Shown: positions 8,341 to 16,048 of the stretch, one piece after another
Position numbering within the stretch: position 1 is the first letter of the stretch
Layout: each line of letters starts with the position of its first letter
From: DATBSK01 sp964501785
GTDB lineage: Bacteria > Actinomycetota > Acidimicrobiia > IMCC26256 > PALSA-555
Direction of reading: 5' to 3'
Assembly (NCBI GenBank): GCA_964501785.1
Contig: CAZCUD010000002.1
Span: forward strand, 1 to 64,000
DNA: 64,000 nucleotides
The notes under the pieces: model-generated
Told to the model about the DNA's origin: nothing
The model's database searches: none
What the model saw: only the letters and a program-made list of their open reading frames with translations
Translations under genes and position numbers: made by a program

Positions 8341-8721
8341 ATGAGCACACCCGAGCAGGTGTTCCGCGAGATGATCGAGGCGTTCGGGGCCGGCGACCGC
8401 GACGCCATGCGCGTGCTGCTGGCCGACGACCTCGTCGCCTTCGTCACGAACGCCGAGGGTGGCGCCGACCGGGTCGACGGCGCGGATGCCTACCTCGCAC
8501 GCGTGCCCGAAGGCCTCGACGCGACCTACTCGGCGACGGTGACCCAGGTCGTGACCGTCGACGACGCGCAGGTGCTCGGCATGGTCGAGATCAGGGCCGA
8601 GCGCAAGGGGAAGACGCTGCACAACCACGCCGGGTTCCTCGCGCGCGTCGGCGGGGGCCGCATCACCGGGCTGTGGATGGTCGACGCGCTGCCCGAGTAC
8701 AGCGACGAGTTCTGGGCCTGA
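8341..8721 (+). CDS. SnoaL/NTF2-like protein
   Basis: This 126-residue protein has the cone-shaped NTF2/SnoaL fold pattern: an N-terminal helix (TPEQVFREMIEAFGAGDRDAM), then LLADDLVAFV and a run of beta strands ending in GGGRITGLWMVDALPEYSDEF. Members are small-molecule isomerases, dehydratases or ligand binders, and the reaction here is not evident. It appears monocistronic with a leaderless promoter. Confidence 0.75.
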   Translation: MSTPEQVFREMIEAFGAGDRDAMRVLLADDLVAFVTNAEGGADRVDGADAYLARVPEGLDATYSATVTQVVTVDDAQVLGMVEIRAERKGKTLHNHAGFLARVGGGRITGLWMVDALPEYSDEFWA

Positions 8722-8737
8722 GCCGGCGGGCACGCGC

Positions 8738-8842
8738 TCAGCGGCGTCGCTCCAGCCCGCGCCACGCGATCACGGCGGTGATGCCGATGGCGATGGCCCA
8801 GATCAACAGCACGGAGGTGCTCACCTCCACGCGATGCCCCAT
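8738..8842 (-). CDS. predicted 34-residue membrane protein
   Basis: ATG to TGA encodes 34 residues: a short polar start, one hydrophobic segment (VLLIWAIAIGITAVIAW, residues 11-27) and a basic tail GLERRR, the topology of a single-span small membrane protein. A GGGGCGG sequence precedes the ATG at suitable distance. It follows the hypothetical gene at 8872-9144 by 29 bp, so the two may form an operon. Confidence 0.4.
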   Translation of the reverse strand: MGHRVEVSTSVLLIWAIAIGITAVIAWRGLERRR

Positions 8843-8871
8843 CGATACCGCCCCTACACGCCCACCCAGCG

Positions 8872-9144
8872 TCAGGAGAGACGCTCGCTCAGCACTTGGC
8901 GGTACTCGGGGAAGTACTGCTCGATCACGTCGAGAGAGAACTCGCTCATGATCGCGGTTGCCGGCTCACGCTCGAGGAGGAAGGCGAACGACTCGCGGAC
9001 GAGCTGCTCCCCTGCGTCCTCGGGGAGGCCCAGATCGACGAGGAGCGCCGGTGGCACCTCGACGAGGTGTCGGGTCGTGCGCACGTCGTGCACCTCGACG
9101 ACGAACGTCCGTGGCCCATCAGGTCGGATCGTCAGGTCGACCAT
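8872..9144 (-). CDS. conserved-looking small hypothetical protein
   Basis: This 90-residue acidic protein has no recognised domain. It starts MVDLTIRPDGPRTFVVEVHD and has a helical second half (GEQLVRESFAFLLEREP, SLDVIEQYFPEYRQVL). The start at 9144 is favoured by a TACGGT box 9 nt upstream and by the switch from Arg-rich shadow sequence to balanced composition. Its C-terminal pattern suggests a compact alpha/beta fold. Confidence 0.6.
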   Translation of the reverse strand: MVDLTIRPDGPRTFVVEVHDVRTTRHLVEVPPALLVDLGLPEDAGEQLVRESFAFLLEREPATAIMSEFSLDVIEQYFPEYRQVLSERLS

Positions 9145-9211
9145 GGATCGATGACCGTAGGGGGCCCGGTCGACGCGTGCACGCACCCCCGTCCGCGAAG
9201 GACGGAGACCC

Positions 9212-9844
9212 TCAGAACCGTCGGGCGGTCTCGACGAACCACGCCTGCACGATCTCGCCGAGGCCTGCCGCGCTCGTCCCGAGCTCACCGGCGTTCGCTT
9301 GGATGACGACGTTGTCGCGGCGAACCGTCGGGCGATGCTCGTGGCTCACGATCTCACCGAGGGTGATCGTGCCGTCGAGCAGCACCGAGCCCTTCACGCG
9401 CCTGACCTTCCCCCGTTCGAGGTCGGCCGAGGCCGGCGCGCCGCCGGAGATCGGGCTCATCCCGAGCTCGGTCGTCGCGACCACGCACGCCTCGGCGTCG
9501 TCGTTCGTGATCAGCTTGAAGTAGCGCTTCGCGTCCTGCTTCGAGTCGAGGATCGTGATGCGCGCGAACGCACCGCCGGGCTCGCCTCCGTAGGCCTGCT
9601 CCACGGTCTCGCCCTCCGCAGCGAGCGCGTCGGCAGACCTGACGCCGTCGCACTCGGGGCCCGGGGCGTACATCCCCCCGCCCTGCACCGGCACCATGGT
9701 GGGCGGCATCGACGCGGTGAGGTCCGCGATCGCGCCCTCCGCGACCGTGCGCTCGTCTGCCTCACCGGCGAGCACCGGGGGCGCGGCGGCAGCGACGACC
9801 ACGATCGAGAGGAGGACGGTGCCGAGCACGGGCTTTCGGCGCAC
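9212..9844 (-). CDS. secreted hypothetical protein
   Basis: This 210-residue exported protein is not one I recognise. A classical signal peptide (MRRKPVLGTVLLSIVVVAAA then PPVLAGEA) should be cleaved near residue 27. The mature part has two cysteines (PECDG and EACVV) that could form a disulfide, and ends in amphipathic helix sequence LGEIVQAWFVETARRF. The start codon is GTG. It is divergent from the SDR gene at 9912. Confidence 0.65.
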   Translation of the reverse strand: MRRKPVLGTVLLSIVVVAAAAPPVLAGEADERTVAEGAIADLTASMPPTMVPVQGGGMYAPGPECDGVRSADALAAEGETVEQAYGGEPGGAFARITILDSKQDAKRYFKLITNDDAEACVVATTELGMSPISGGAPASADLERGKVRRVKGSVLLDGTITLGEIVSHEHRPTVRRDNVVIQANAGELGTSAAGLGEIVQAWFVETARRF

Positions 9845-9911
9845 GGCTTCACCCTACCGATTGCCGGGACCGTGAGCCTCGCCGACACCCCCGACCAGCG
9901 AGCATCGCGGC

Positions 9912-10796
9912 ATGGTAACGATGGTGCTCATGCTCGACGAGGCGGCCGGCCTGCGCGGTCGCTCGGTGGTGATCGCCGGCGCAGGTGGGGGCGGCATCGG
10001 CACCGGCGTGGCGGAGCTCGTGGCGGAGGCCGGCGCGCACGTGTTGGCCATCGACGTCGACGCGTCGAAGCTGGCGATCACGACCGACGCGCTGGCCGCC
10101 GCCGGTGCCGGGCACATCGGTGCGATCGCCGACGCCTGCGATGCAGATGCGGTCGACGCCGCCCTCGACCACCTCGACGAGCTCGGACCGCTGCTCGGCC
10201 TGGTGCACGTGGCGGGTGGGCTGAAGACCGAGGAGTGGTCCTCGTTGCTGGACCTCTCCGACGAGAGCTTCGACGCCGTCGTCCGCCGAAACCTCAGCTC
10301 CGCGTTCGTGACGTCGCGCGCGGTCGCGCGTCGCCTCGTCGACCACCGGTCGGGGGGCTCGATCGTCCACGTCGCATCGATCGTCGCCTCGTCGGCGATG
10401 CCGTTCGGCGCTCCGTACGCCGCGGCCAAGGCGGCGCTCCTCTCCCTCACGCGCACGGCGGCGCTCGAGTGGGGACCGGCCGGCATCCGCGTGAACGCAG
10501 TGGCCGCGGGAACGGTGCGCACGATGCGCAACCGTGCCACGAGCGCGCCCGAGGGCAGCACGGAAGACGCCGCCGGCATCCCCCTGGGGCGCCGCGGCGT
10601 CCCTGCCGACGTCGCCGGGGCGGCGGTGTTCCTGCTCTCGGACCTCGCGTCGTTCGTCACCGGCCAGGTGCTGGCCGTCGACGGCGGCGTGTCCGTTCGC
10701 CCGTCCTTCGTCGACGACGAGGGTCTCCCCAGAGCAGTGCACGACGACGCCCTTCGCGCTCGGCTGACCGGCCGCCCCGGATCGCCGACGACCTGA
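9912..10796 (+). CDS. short-chain dehydrogenase/reductase
   Basis: This 294-residue NAD(P)-dependent oxidoreductase has a glycine-rich cofactor loop GAGGGGIGTG (~residues 23-32), the acidic DVDAS strand end that favours NAD(H), the catalytic serine in VASIVASSAMPFG and the Tyr-x3-Lys pair in PYAAAKAA, followed by GIRVNAVAAGTVRT. Two further in-frame ATGs (9921, 9930) could be the true start because the first residues are not conserved in the family. Substrate unknown. Confidence 0.88.
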   Translation: MVTMVLMLDEAAGLRGRSVVIAGAGGGGIGTGVAELVAEAGAHVLAIDVDASKLAITTDALAAAGAGHIGAIADACDADAVDAALDHLDELGPLLGLVHVAGGLKTEEWSSLLDLSDESFDAVVRRNLSSAFVTSRAVARRLVDHRSGGSIVHVASIVASSAMPFGAPYAAAKAALLSLTRTAALEWGPAGIRVNAVAAGTVRTMRNRATSAPEGSTEDAAGIPLGRRGVPADVAGAAVFLLSDLASFVTGQVLAVDGGVSVRPSFVDDEGLPRAVHDDALRARLTGRPGSPTT

Positions 10797-10814
10797 CCCG
10801 CGCTCCCCGACTCG

Positions 10815-11768
10815 TCAGGAACCCGCGCTGCCGACCAGGCGGTCGCGTACGGGGCCGACGACCTGGTCGCCGAGCGCGACGATCTGCTCGCGCACCTCGG
10901 TCGGCGTCACACCCGGCACGTGGATCCGGAGGTTCAAGGCGTCGGCCCCGGCGCGAGAGCACACGTCGAGCAGGCCGGCGACGACCTCGGAGGGCTCCGT
11001 CGACGCGATGACTTCGTCTCGCCCCCACTTCTCCTGCGCCGCGGCCGGCGCGTAGCCGCGGTAGACGTCGAGCTGCGAGTCGAGACGGCTCCGGGGTGGC
11101 GTGCCCAACCAGGCCCGCCGGATGAGCACGCACGCCGCAGTGCCGCCCGCGTCCCGGTACGCGTCGACGAGCTCGCGGCATCGCTCGGGCGTCGACATCG
11201 AGTCGAAGAGGATGCCGATCCCGAGGGCCGCAGCCCGTCGCACGGCCGTGAGGCCCATCGCCGCACTGATGATCGGGATCGGGTCGCTGGTGCTCGCGGC
11301 GATCGCCGGGTCGTCGGCGAGGTCCGGCAACCGACCGTCGAGCAGCCCGACGACGCGGTCGAGCGCGTCCGCGAAGCGTGTCGCGAGCCCACGCATCTCG
11401 AGACCCATCACCTCGAAGTCGTTCGGCAGTGCACCGGCCGCGACTCCGAGCCCGACGCGACCTGGGAACCGCGCCGCGAGCCACGCCGTCTCCTCGGCGA
11501 CGAGCGCGGCGGGGCGCAGCGGCAGCAGCAACGGCGCCGGCGCGGCCCAGCCGCGCGGCATCGCCTCGAGGCACCAGCCCGCGGCTTGCAGCGGGTTCGG
11601 GAGATAGCCGTGGAACCCGGCGTGGTGCTCGCTCGTCATCACGCCGTCGAAGCCGTGCTCGGCGCCGAGCGCGGCCTGCGCGAGCAGCTCGTCGACGATC
11701 GCGGCCGCAGGCAGATCGTTGTGCGGGTAGAGCCGCAGCGACACGGACCCCGGCGCGAAGGCGTGCAC
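10815..11768 (-). CDS. LLM-class (luciferase-like) flavin-dependent oxidoreductase
   Basis: This ~317-residue TIM-barrel enzyme of the luciferase-like monooxygenase superfamily typically uses F420 in actinobacteria or FMN. Visible features are SLRLYPHNDL at the start, the GFDGVMTSEHHAGFHGYLPNP segment and FPGRVGLGVAAGALPNDFEVMG. The open frame continues upstream into the tRNA-Leu gene, so that part cannot be coding. GTG codons at 11768 and 11744 are the plausible starts; 11744 gives MSLRLYPH, a common family start. Its substrate is unknown. Confidence 0.85.
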   Translation of the reverse strand: MHAFAPGSVSLRLYPHNDLPAAAIVDELLAQAALGAEHGFDGVMTSEHHAGFHGYLPNPLQAAGWCLEAMPRGWAAPAPLLLPLRPAALVAEETAWLAARFPGRVGLGVAAGALPNDFEVMGLEMRGLATRFADALDRVVGLLDGRLPDLADDPAIAASTSDPIPIISAAMGLTAVRRAAALGIGILFDSMSTPERCRELVDAYRDAGGTAACVLIRRAWLGTPPRSRLDSQLDVYRGYAPAAAQEKWGRDEVIASTEPSEVVAGLLDVCSRAGADALNLRIHVPGVTPTEVREQIVALGDQVVGPVRDRLVGSAGS

Positions 11769-11795
11769 GACGCCGATGATGGCATGCGATCTCGG

Positions 11796-11879
11796 TGTCG
11801 GAGGGGGGACTTGAACCCCCACGCCCTTGCGGGCACTAGCCCCTCAAGCTAGCGCGTCTGCCGATTCCGCCACTCCGAC
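11796..11879 (-). tRNA. tRNA-Leu(GAG)
   Basis: A class II tRNA of 84 nt. The acceptor stem GTCGGAG pairs with CTCCGAC, the discriminator is A, and the anticodon stem CTAGC/GCTAG encloses loop TTGAGGG (anticodon GAG). A variable-arm hairpin TGCCCGCAAGGGC and a T arm GGGGGTTCAAGTCCCCC follow. CCA is not encoded. A TACACT box lies 11 nt upstream at 11891-11896. Confidence 0.95.
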
Positions 11880-11890
11880 GTGGACCGTCG

Positions 11891-11896
11891 AGTGTA
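11891..11896 (-). promoter_or_regulatory. -10 box (TACACT) for tRNA-Leu
   Basis: TACACT ends 11 nt before the first base of tRNA-Leu, normal spacing for a short 5' leader. No clear -35 box is visible. Confidence 0.4.
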
Positions 11897-11923
11897 GCGA
11901 AGCACGTTCCGCGCTCCGATCTC

Positions 11924-11976
11924 GGCGCGTCGGAAGCGCGAGCGACAACCTGTGTCGCTCGACCTTCCGACGCGCC
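11924..11976. terminator. large two-step hairpin after the peptide importer operon
   Basis: A 13-bp stem (GGCGCGTCGGAAG/CTTCCGACGCGCC) is followed by a 2-nt internal loop and a 9-bp stem (CGAGCGACA/TGTCGCTCG) closing a 5-nt loop. It lies 4 bp past the stop of the last importer gene and before tRNA-Leu. No T tract follows, so it may be a Rho-assisted or intrinsic GC-type terminator. Confidence 0.65.
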
Positions 11977-11980
11977 GTCG

Positions 11981-12991
11981 TCACGCGCTCGGGGGCGCGT
12001 GTGCGCCGGCACCGGCGTCCGGGTCGGCGAAGTGGCACGCGACCGGGTGGCCCTGGCCGCGGTCGACGAGCGCGGGCTCGTCGGTCGCGCACACGTCCTG
12101 CGCCTTCCAGCAGCGCGTCCGGAACCGACAGCCGCTGGGCGGCTCGACGGGTGACGGCAGGTCTCCCTGGAGCACGATGCGCTGTCGTGCTCGCTCACGC
12201 ACCGGATCGGGCTCGGGGACGGCCGAGAGCAGGGCCTGCGTGTACGGGTGCCCGGCCCGCTCGTAGATGTCCGCCGCGCCGCCGACCTCGACGATCTTGC
12301 CGAGGTACATGACCGCCACGCGGTCGGAGATGTGGCGGACCACCGACAGGTCGTGCGCGATGAACAGGTATGCGAGCGACAGTCGCTCCTGCAGCTCCTC
12401 GAGCAGGTTGAGCACCTGCGCCTGGATCGAGACGTCGAGCGCCGAGACCGGTTCGTCGAGCACGATCAGGTCGGGTTCGAGCGCGAGCGCCCGGGCGATG
12501 CCGATGCGCTGACGCTGGCCACCCGAGAACTCGTGCGGGAACCGGTTCGCGTGCTCACCGTCGAGGCCGACCATCGCGAGCAGCTCCGGCACCCGATCAC
12601 CCGCCTCGCCCCGTCGACCCTGGATCACGAGCGGCTCGGCGAGGATGTCCTGCACGCGCATGCGGGGATCGAGCGATGCGTACGGGTCCTGGAACACGAT
12701 CTGCATCCGCCGGCGCAGCGCGCGCAGCTCTCGACCCCGCATCGACTCCACCGGCGCGCCCTCGAACCGGATCGCGCCCGAGGTCGGGTCGAGCAGCCGC
12801 AGCGCGAGCCGCCCGGTGGTGGACTTGCCGCATCCGGACTCCCCGACGAGCCCGAGCGTCTCTTCGCGCTCCAGCGAGAAGCTCACGTCGTCGACCGCGT
12901 GGACCACGCCGTCCTCGCGCGTCCCGAAGTAGCCCCGACGGATCGGGAAGTGCTTCACGAGGTGCTCGACCTCGAGCAACGGCGGGGTCAC
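11981..12991 (-). CDS. dppF: peptide ABC transporter ATP-binding protein (DppF/OppF type)
   Basis: This 336-residue ATPase is one of two energising the dipeptide/oligopeptide importer. Walker A is GESGCGKST, the signature FSGGQRQRIGIARAL and Walker B LIVLDEPVSALD. The C-terminal oligopeptide domain carries the Fe-S-type cysteine group CRFRTRCWKAQDVC. The start is a GTG overlapping the stop of the DppD gene (GTGA), giving MTPPLLEVEHLVKHF. It is the last gene of the five-gene operon. Confidence 0.93.
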   Translation of the reverse strand: MTPPLLEVEHLVKHFPIRRGYFGTREDGVVHAVDDVSFSLEREETLGLVGESGCGKSTTGRLALRLLDPTSGAIRFEGAPVESMRGRELRALRRRMQIVFQDPYASLDPRMRVQDILAEPLVIQGRRGEAGDRVPELLAMVGLDGEHANRFPHEFSGGQRQRIGIARALALEPDLIVLDEPVSALDVSIQAQVLNLLEELQERLSLAYLFIAHDLSVVRHISDRVAVMYLGKIVEVGGAADIYERAGHPYTQALLSAVPEPDPVRERARQRIVLQGDLPSPVEPPSGCRFRTRCWKAQDVCATDEPALVDRGQGHPVACHFADPDAGAGAHAPPSA

Positions 12992-14019
12992 GCGGACCCT
13001 TCCATCGGCGCGTCGCCTCGGACGAGACCCTCGAGCTCCGCGGCGCGGAAGCACGCGGAGACGTGCGCACCGCCGTCGTCGGTCGCTGCGAGCGGCGGGG
13101 TCTCGGCCCGGCACCGGTCGACGACGTACGGGCAACGCGGCGCGAGCGAGCATCCGGGCGGGAGCCGCAGCAGGTTGGGTGGCGAGCCCGGGATCGTCGC
13201 GAGCGGCGCGTCGCGGTCGCCGTCGAGTCGCGGCAACGAGCCGAGCAACCCGAGCGTGTACGGATGGCGGGGTCGCGCGAACACGTCGTCGGTCGTGCCC
13301 TCCTCGACGATCCGGCCTGCATACATCACCGCGACACGATCGGCGACGCCGGCGACGATCCCGAGGTCGTGCGTGATGAGGAGCATCGCGGCCTCGGTCT
13401 CGGCCTGCGCGGCGCGCAGGACGTCGAGCACCTGCGCCTGGATGGTCACGTCGAGCGCCGTGGTCGGCTCGTCCGCGATGAGCAGCTTGGGGCCGTTCGC
13501 GATCGCCATCGCGATCATCGCTCGTTGGCGCATGCCTCCGGAGAGCTGATGCGGGTAGTCGCGCGCGCGATCGGCGGCTCGAGCGATTCCGACGAGCTCG
13601 AGCAGCTCCGCTGCCCTCAGGCGCGCGGCGCGCTTGTCGTCGTACGTGTGCTGCAGGAGCGCCTCTGCGATCTGGTCACCGACCCGGTAGGCCGGGTTCA
13701 GCGACGACAGCGGGTCTTGGAAGATCATCGCGATCTCCCCCCCGCGCAGTCTCCGGTATGCGCGCTCGGGCAGGGCGCGCAGCGAGGTGCTGTCGAAGAG
13801 GATGTCGCCGTCGACGATGCGACCGGGCTCGTCGACGAGCCCCATGATCGCCAGCGCGGTCACGCTCTTGCCGGATCCCGACTCGCCGACGATCGCCAGC
13901 GTCTCACCCCGGTGGAGCGAGAACCCGACCCCGTTGACGGCCCGGACGACCCCCCCATGGATCGGGAACTCGATCCGGAGGTCGTCGACCTCGAGCAGCG
14001 GGCCCCCTCCCCCGCTCAT
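12988..14019 (-). CDS. dppD: peptide ABC transporter ATP-binding protein (DppD/OppD type)
   Basis: This 343-residue ATPase partners with DppF. Walker A is GESGSGKS, the signature LSGGMRQRAMIAMAI, Walker B LLIADEPTTALD, and the C-terminal motif CSLAPRCPYVVDRC is typical of OppD-family cofactor-binding tails. It overlaps DppC upstream by ATGA and DppF downstream by GTGA, which indicates coupled translation and fixed stoichiometry. Confidence 0.93.
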   Translation of the reverse strand: MSGGGGPLLEVDDLRIEFPIHGGVVRAVNGVGFSLHRGETLAIVGESGSGKSVTALAIMGLVDEPGRIVDGDILFDSTSLRALPERAYRRLRGGEIAMIFQDPLSSLNPAYRVGDQIAEALLQHTYDDKRAARLRAAELLELVGIARAADRARDYPHQLSGGMRQRAMIAMAIANGPKLLIADEPTTALDVTIQAQVLDVLRAAQAETEAAMLLITHDLGIVAGVADRVAVMYAGRIVEEGTTDDVFARPRHPYTLGLLGSLPRLDGDRDAPLATIPGSPPNLLRLPPGCSLAPRCPYVVDRCRAETPPLAATDDGGAHVSACFRAAELEGLVRGDAPMEGSA

Positions 14020-15059
14020 CGTGTCGCCTTCGGGTCGAGCGCGTCGCGCAGCCCGTCACCGATGAAGTTCACGCAGAGCACGATCAGGAACAGCGTGAGC
14101 CCCGGGAAGATGATCAGGTAGGCGAGATCGGTCCCGACCGTGCTCTCGGCGTCGGCGATCATGTTGCCGAGCGAGACGTCGGGCGGCTGGATGCCTGCCC
14201 CGAGGAACGACAGGGTCGCCTCGGCCAGGATCGCGAGTCCGACCTCGAGCGTGGCGAAGACGACGATCGGCCCCACGGTGTTGGGCAGCAGGTGCCGGGC
14301 GATGATGCGCAGCCCCGAGGCTCCGGCGGCGCGAGCCGCTTCGACGTACTCCTTCTCGCGCAACGAGAGGAACTCGCCGCGCACGATCCGCGCGATCGCC
14401 ATCCATCCGAGCGCGGCGAGGATCAGGATCATCCCGCTCACCTCCGTCGCCGGCGGGAAGTGGAAGAGCCCGAAGAAGCTCGGATCGGGGTTCTTGGCGA
14501 CGATCAGCAGCACCGCCAGCTCGGGGATCACCAGGAAGAGATCGGTGAAGCGCATGAGCGCGCCGTCGGTGACGCCCCCGTAGTACCCCGCCATCGATCC
14601 GACGATCACCCCGAGGACCACGGAGACCAACGCCACCCCGAGGCCGATGAGCAGCGACTTCTGGAGCGCGTGGAGCACGCGGGTGAGCTGGTCGCGGCCG
14701 AGCTTGTCGGTGCCGAAGGGGTGCTCCCACGACGGCGGCTGCCGGGCGTCGTCGAGGACGTCCGCGGTGAGCGGCGGGTTGAACTCGTGCGGCGAGACCA
14801 CCGACGCGAATGCTGCCGCCAGCCCGACGAGGAGCAGGATCACGAGCGAGGCCGTCGCCACCTTGTGACGGAGGAACCGGCGGCCGAAGAGGCGCCAGCC
14901 CGAGCCCGCCGGACGGGCGTCGGTCAGGTCGACGTCGGCGAGCATCTCCTCGGCGCTGACGACCGCCTCGTCGAGCAACGCCGACGTGCCCACGGGCGAC
15001 GCGGTCCCGGTGCCCGCCTCCCGGACGCGTCGCTTCGGATCGGAGTCGCGCGCGCTCAC
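14016..15059 (-). CDS. dppC: peptide ABC transporter permease (DppC type)
   Basis: This 347-residue inner-membrane permease has an extended polar N-terminus (~75 residues), a first span at ~85-105 (ASLVILLLVGLAAAFAS), then five further spans. The EAA-type cytoplasmic loop (EAARAAGASGLRIIARHLLPN) contacts the ATPases. The ~65-residue N-terminal extension is longer than in enteric DppC. It lies 7 bp after dppB. Confidence 0.92.
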   Translation of the reverse strand: MSARDSDPKRRVREAGTGTASPVGTSALLDEAVVSAEEMLADVDLTDARPAGSGWRLFGRRFLRHKVATASLVILLLVGLAAAFASVVSPHEFNPPLTADVLDDARQPPSWEHPFGTDKLGRDQLTRVLHALQKSLLIGLGVALVSVVLGVIVGSMAGYYGGVTDGALMRFTDLFLVIPELAVLLIVAKNPDPSFFGLFHFPPATEVSGMILILAALGWMAIARIVRGEFLSLREKEYVEAARAAGASGLRIIARHLLPNTVGPIVVFATLEVGLAILAEATLSFLGAGIQPPDVSLGNMIADAESTVGTDLAYLIIFPGLTLFLIVLCVNFIGDGLRDALDPKATR

Positions 15060-15066
15060 CGCGACC

Positions 15067-16032
15067 TCACGTCACCCGCACGCGCGGGTCGAGCAAGCCG
15101 TACGCGATGTCGGCGACGAGGTTGAACACGATGATGATCGCGCCGACGACGAGCATCCACGGCAGCACGATCTGGGTGTCGCCGTTGTTCACTGCGCTCA
15201 AGAGCAGGGTGCCCATGCCCGGACGCGAGAAGACGCGCTCGGTTATGATGAGGCCACCGAAGAGCGCGCCGACGTCGAGGGCGACGACGGTGACGAGGGC
15301 GCTCAGCGAGTTCCTGAGTCCGTGCTTCCAGACGACCGTGCGTCGAGGCAGCCCCTTCGCTCGAGCGGTCCGGATGTAGTCCTGATTGAGCTCCTCCAGC
15401 ATCGAGGAGCGCTGGTAGCGACTCCAGCCCGCGACGAGCTGCACCGACAGCACCATGACCGGGAGCGCGAGCTCACGGAAGTACTCGACCGCTCCGGATC
15501 CCACCGGGTTCGGGATCGAGTAGAAGATCGGCTCGGTGGTGCCGAGCACGTTCTGCAGCTCGAACGTCAGGTACTGGATCGTCAGCAGACCGAACCAGAA
15601 CGTCGGCATGGCGATCCCGGCGAACGCGAGCCCGGTGAACAGGTAGTCGCCACGCGAGTACGGCCGACTCGCCGAGTAGACACCCACCGCGAGCGCCACG
15701 CCACCCGACAGCAGCACGCCCCAGAACGCCAGCTGCGAGGTCTCCCAGAGATCGTCGCGGATCGACTCGCCGACGGAGCGACCCGTCCGCTGGCTCTCGC
15801 CCCAGTCGCCCTGGACGAAGTCCCCCATGAAGCGCACGTACTGCTCGGGGAGCGGATCGTTCAGCCCGAGCGCTTCGCGCGCGCGGTCGCGGCACTCGAC
15901 GTCGCGGCTGGCCTGGCAGCGGATCCGCGCCGGGTCGGCGCCGAACTCGCGCACCAGCAGGAACACCAGCACGGAGGCCAGCAGCAGGACCGGGATGGAC
16001 GCGGCGATCCGCCGCAGCACGTACTTCGTCAC
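15067..16032 (-). CDS. dppB: peptide ABC transporter permease (DppB type)
   Basis: This 321-residue permease has the DppB/OppB start MTKYVLRRIAASIPVLLLAS, six predicted membrane spans, and the EAA loop RTARAKGLPRRTVVWKHGLRN. A large external loop between the first two spans carries a Cys pair (CQASRDVEC). It forms the channel heterodimer with DppC and lies 16 bp after dppA. Confidence 0.92.
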   Translation of the reverse strand: MTKYVLRRIAASIPVLLLASVLVFLLVREFGADPARIRCQASRDVECRDRAREALGLNDPLPEQYVRFMGDFVQGDWGESQRTGRSVGESIRDDLWETSQLAFWGVLLSGGVALAVGVYSASRPYSRGDYLFTGLAFAGIAMPTFWFGLLTIQYLTFELQNVLGTTEPIFYSIPNPVGSGAVEYFRELALPVMVLSVQLVAGWSRYQRSSMLEELNQDYIRTARAKGLPRRTVVWKHGLRNSLSALVTVVALDVGALFGGLIITERVFSRPGMGTLLLSAVNNGDTQIVLPWMLVVGAIIIVFNLVADIAYGLLDPRVRVT

Positions 16033-16048
16033 GGCGCCGCGGTGGGCG

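Noticed and set aside
11769..11822. N-terminal extension of the luciferase-like gene into tRNA-Leu.
   Set aside because: The residues are a translation of the tRNA T arm; the protein must start at a later GTG.
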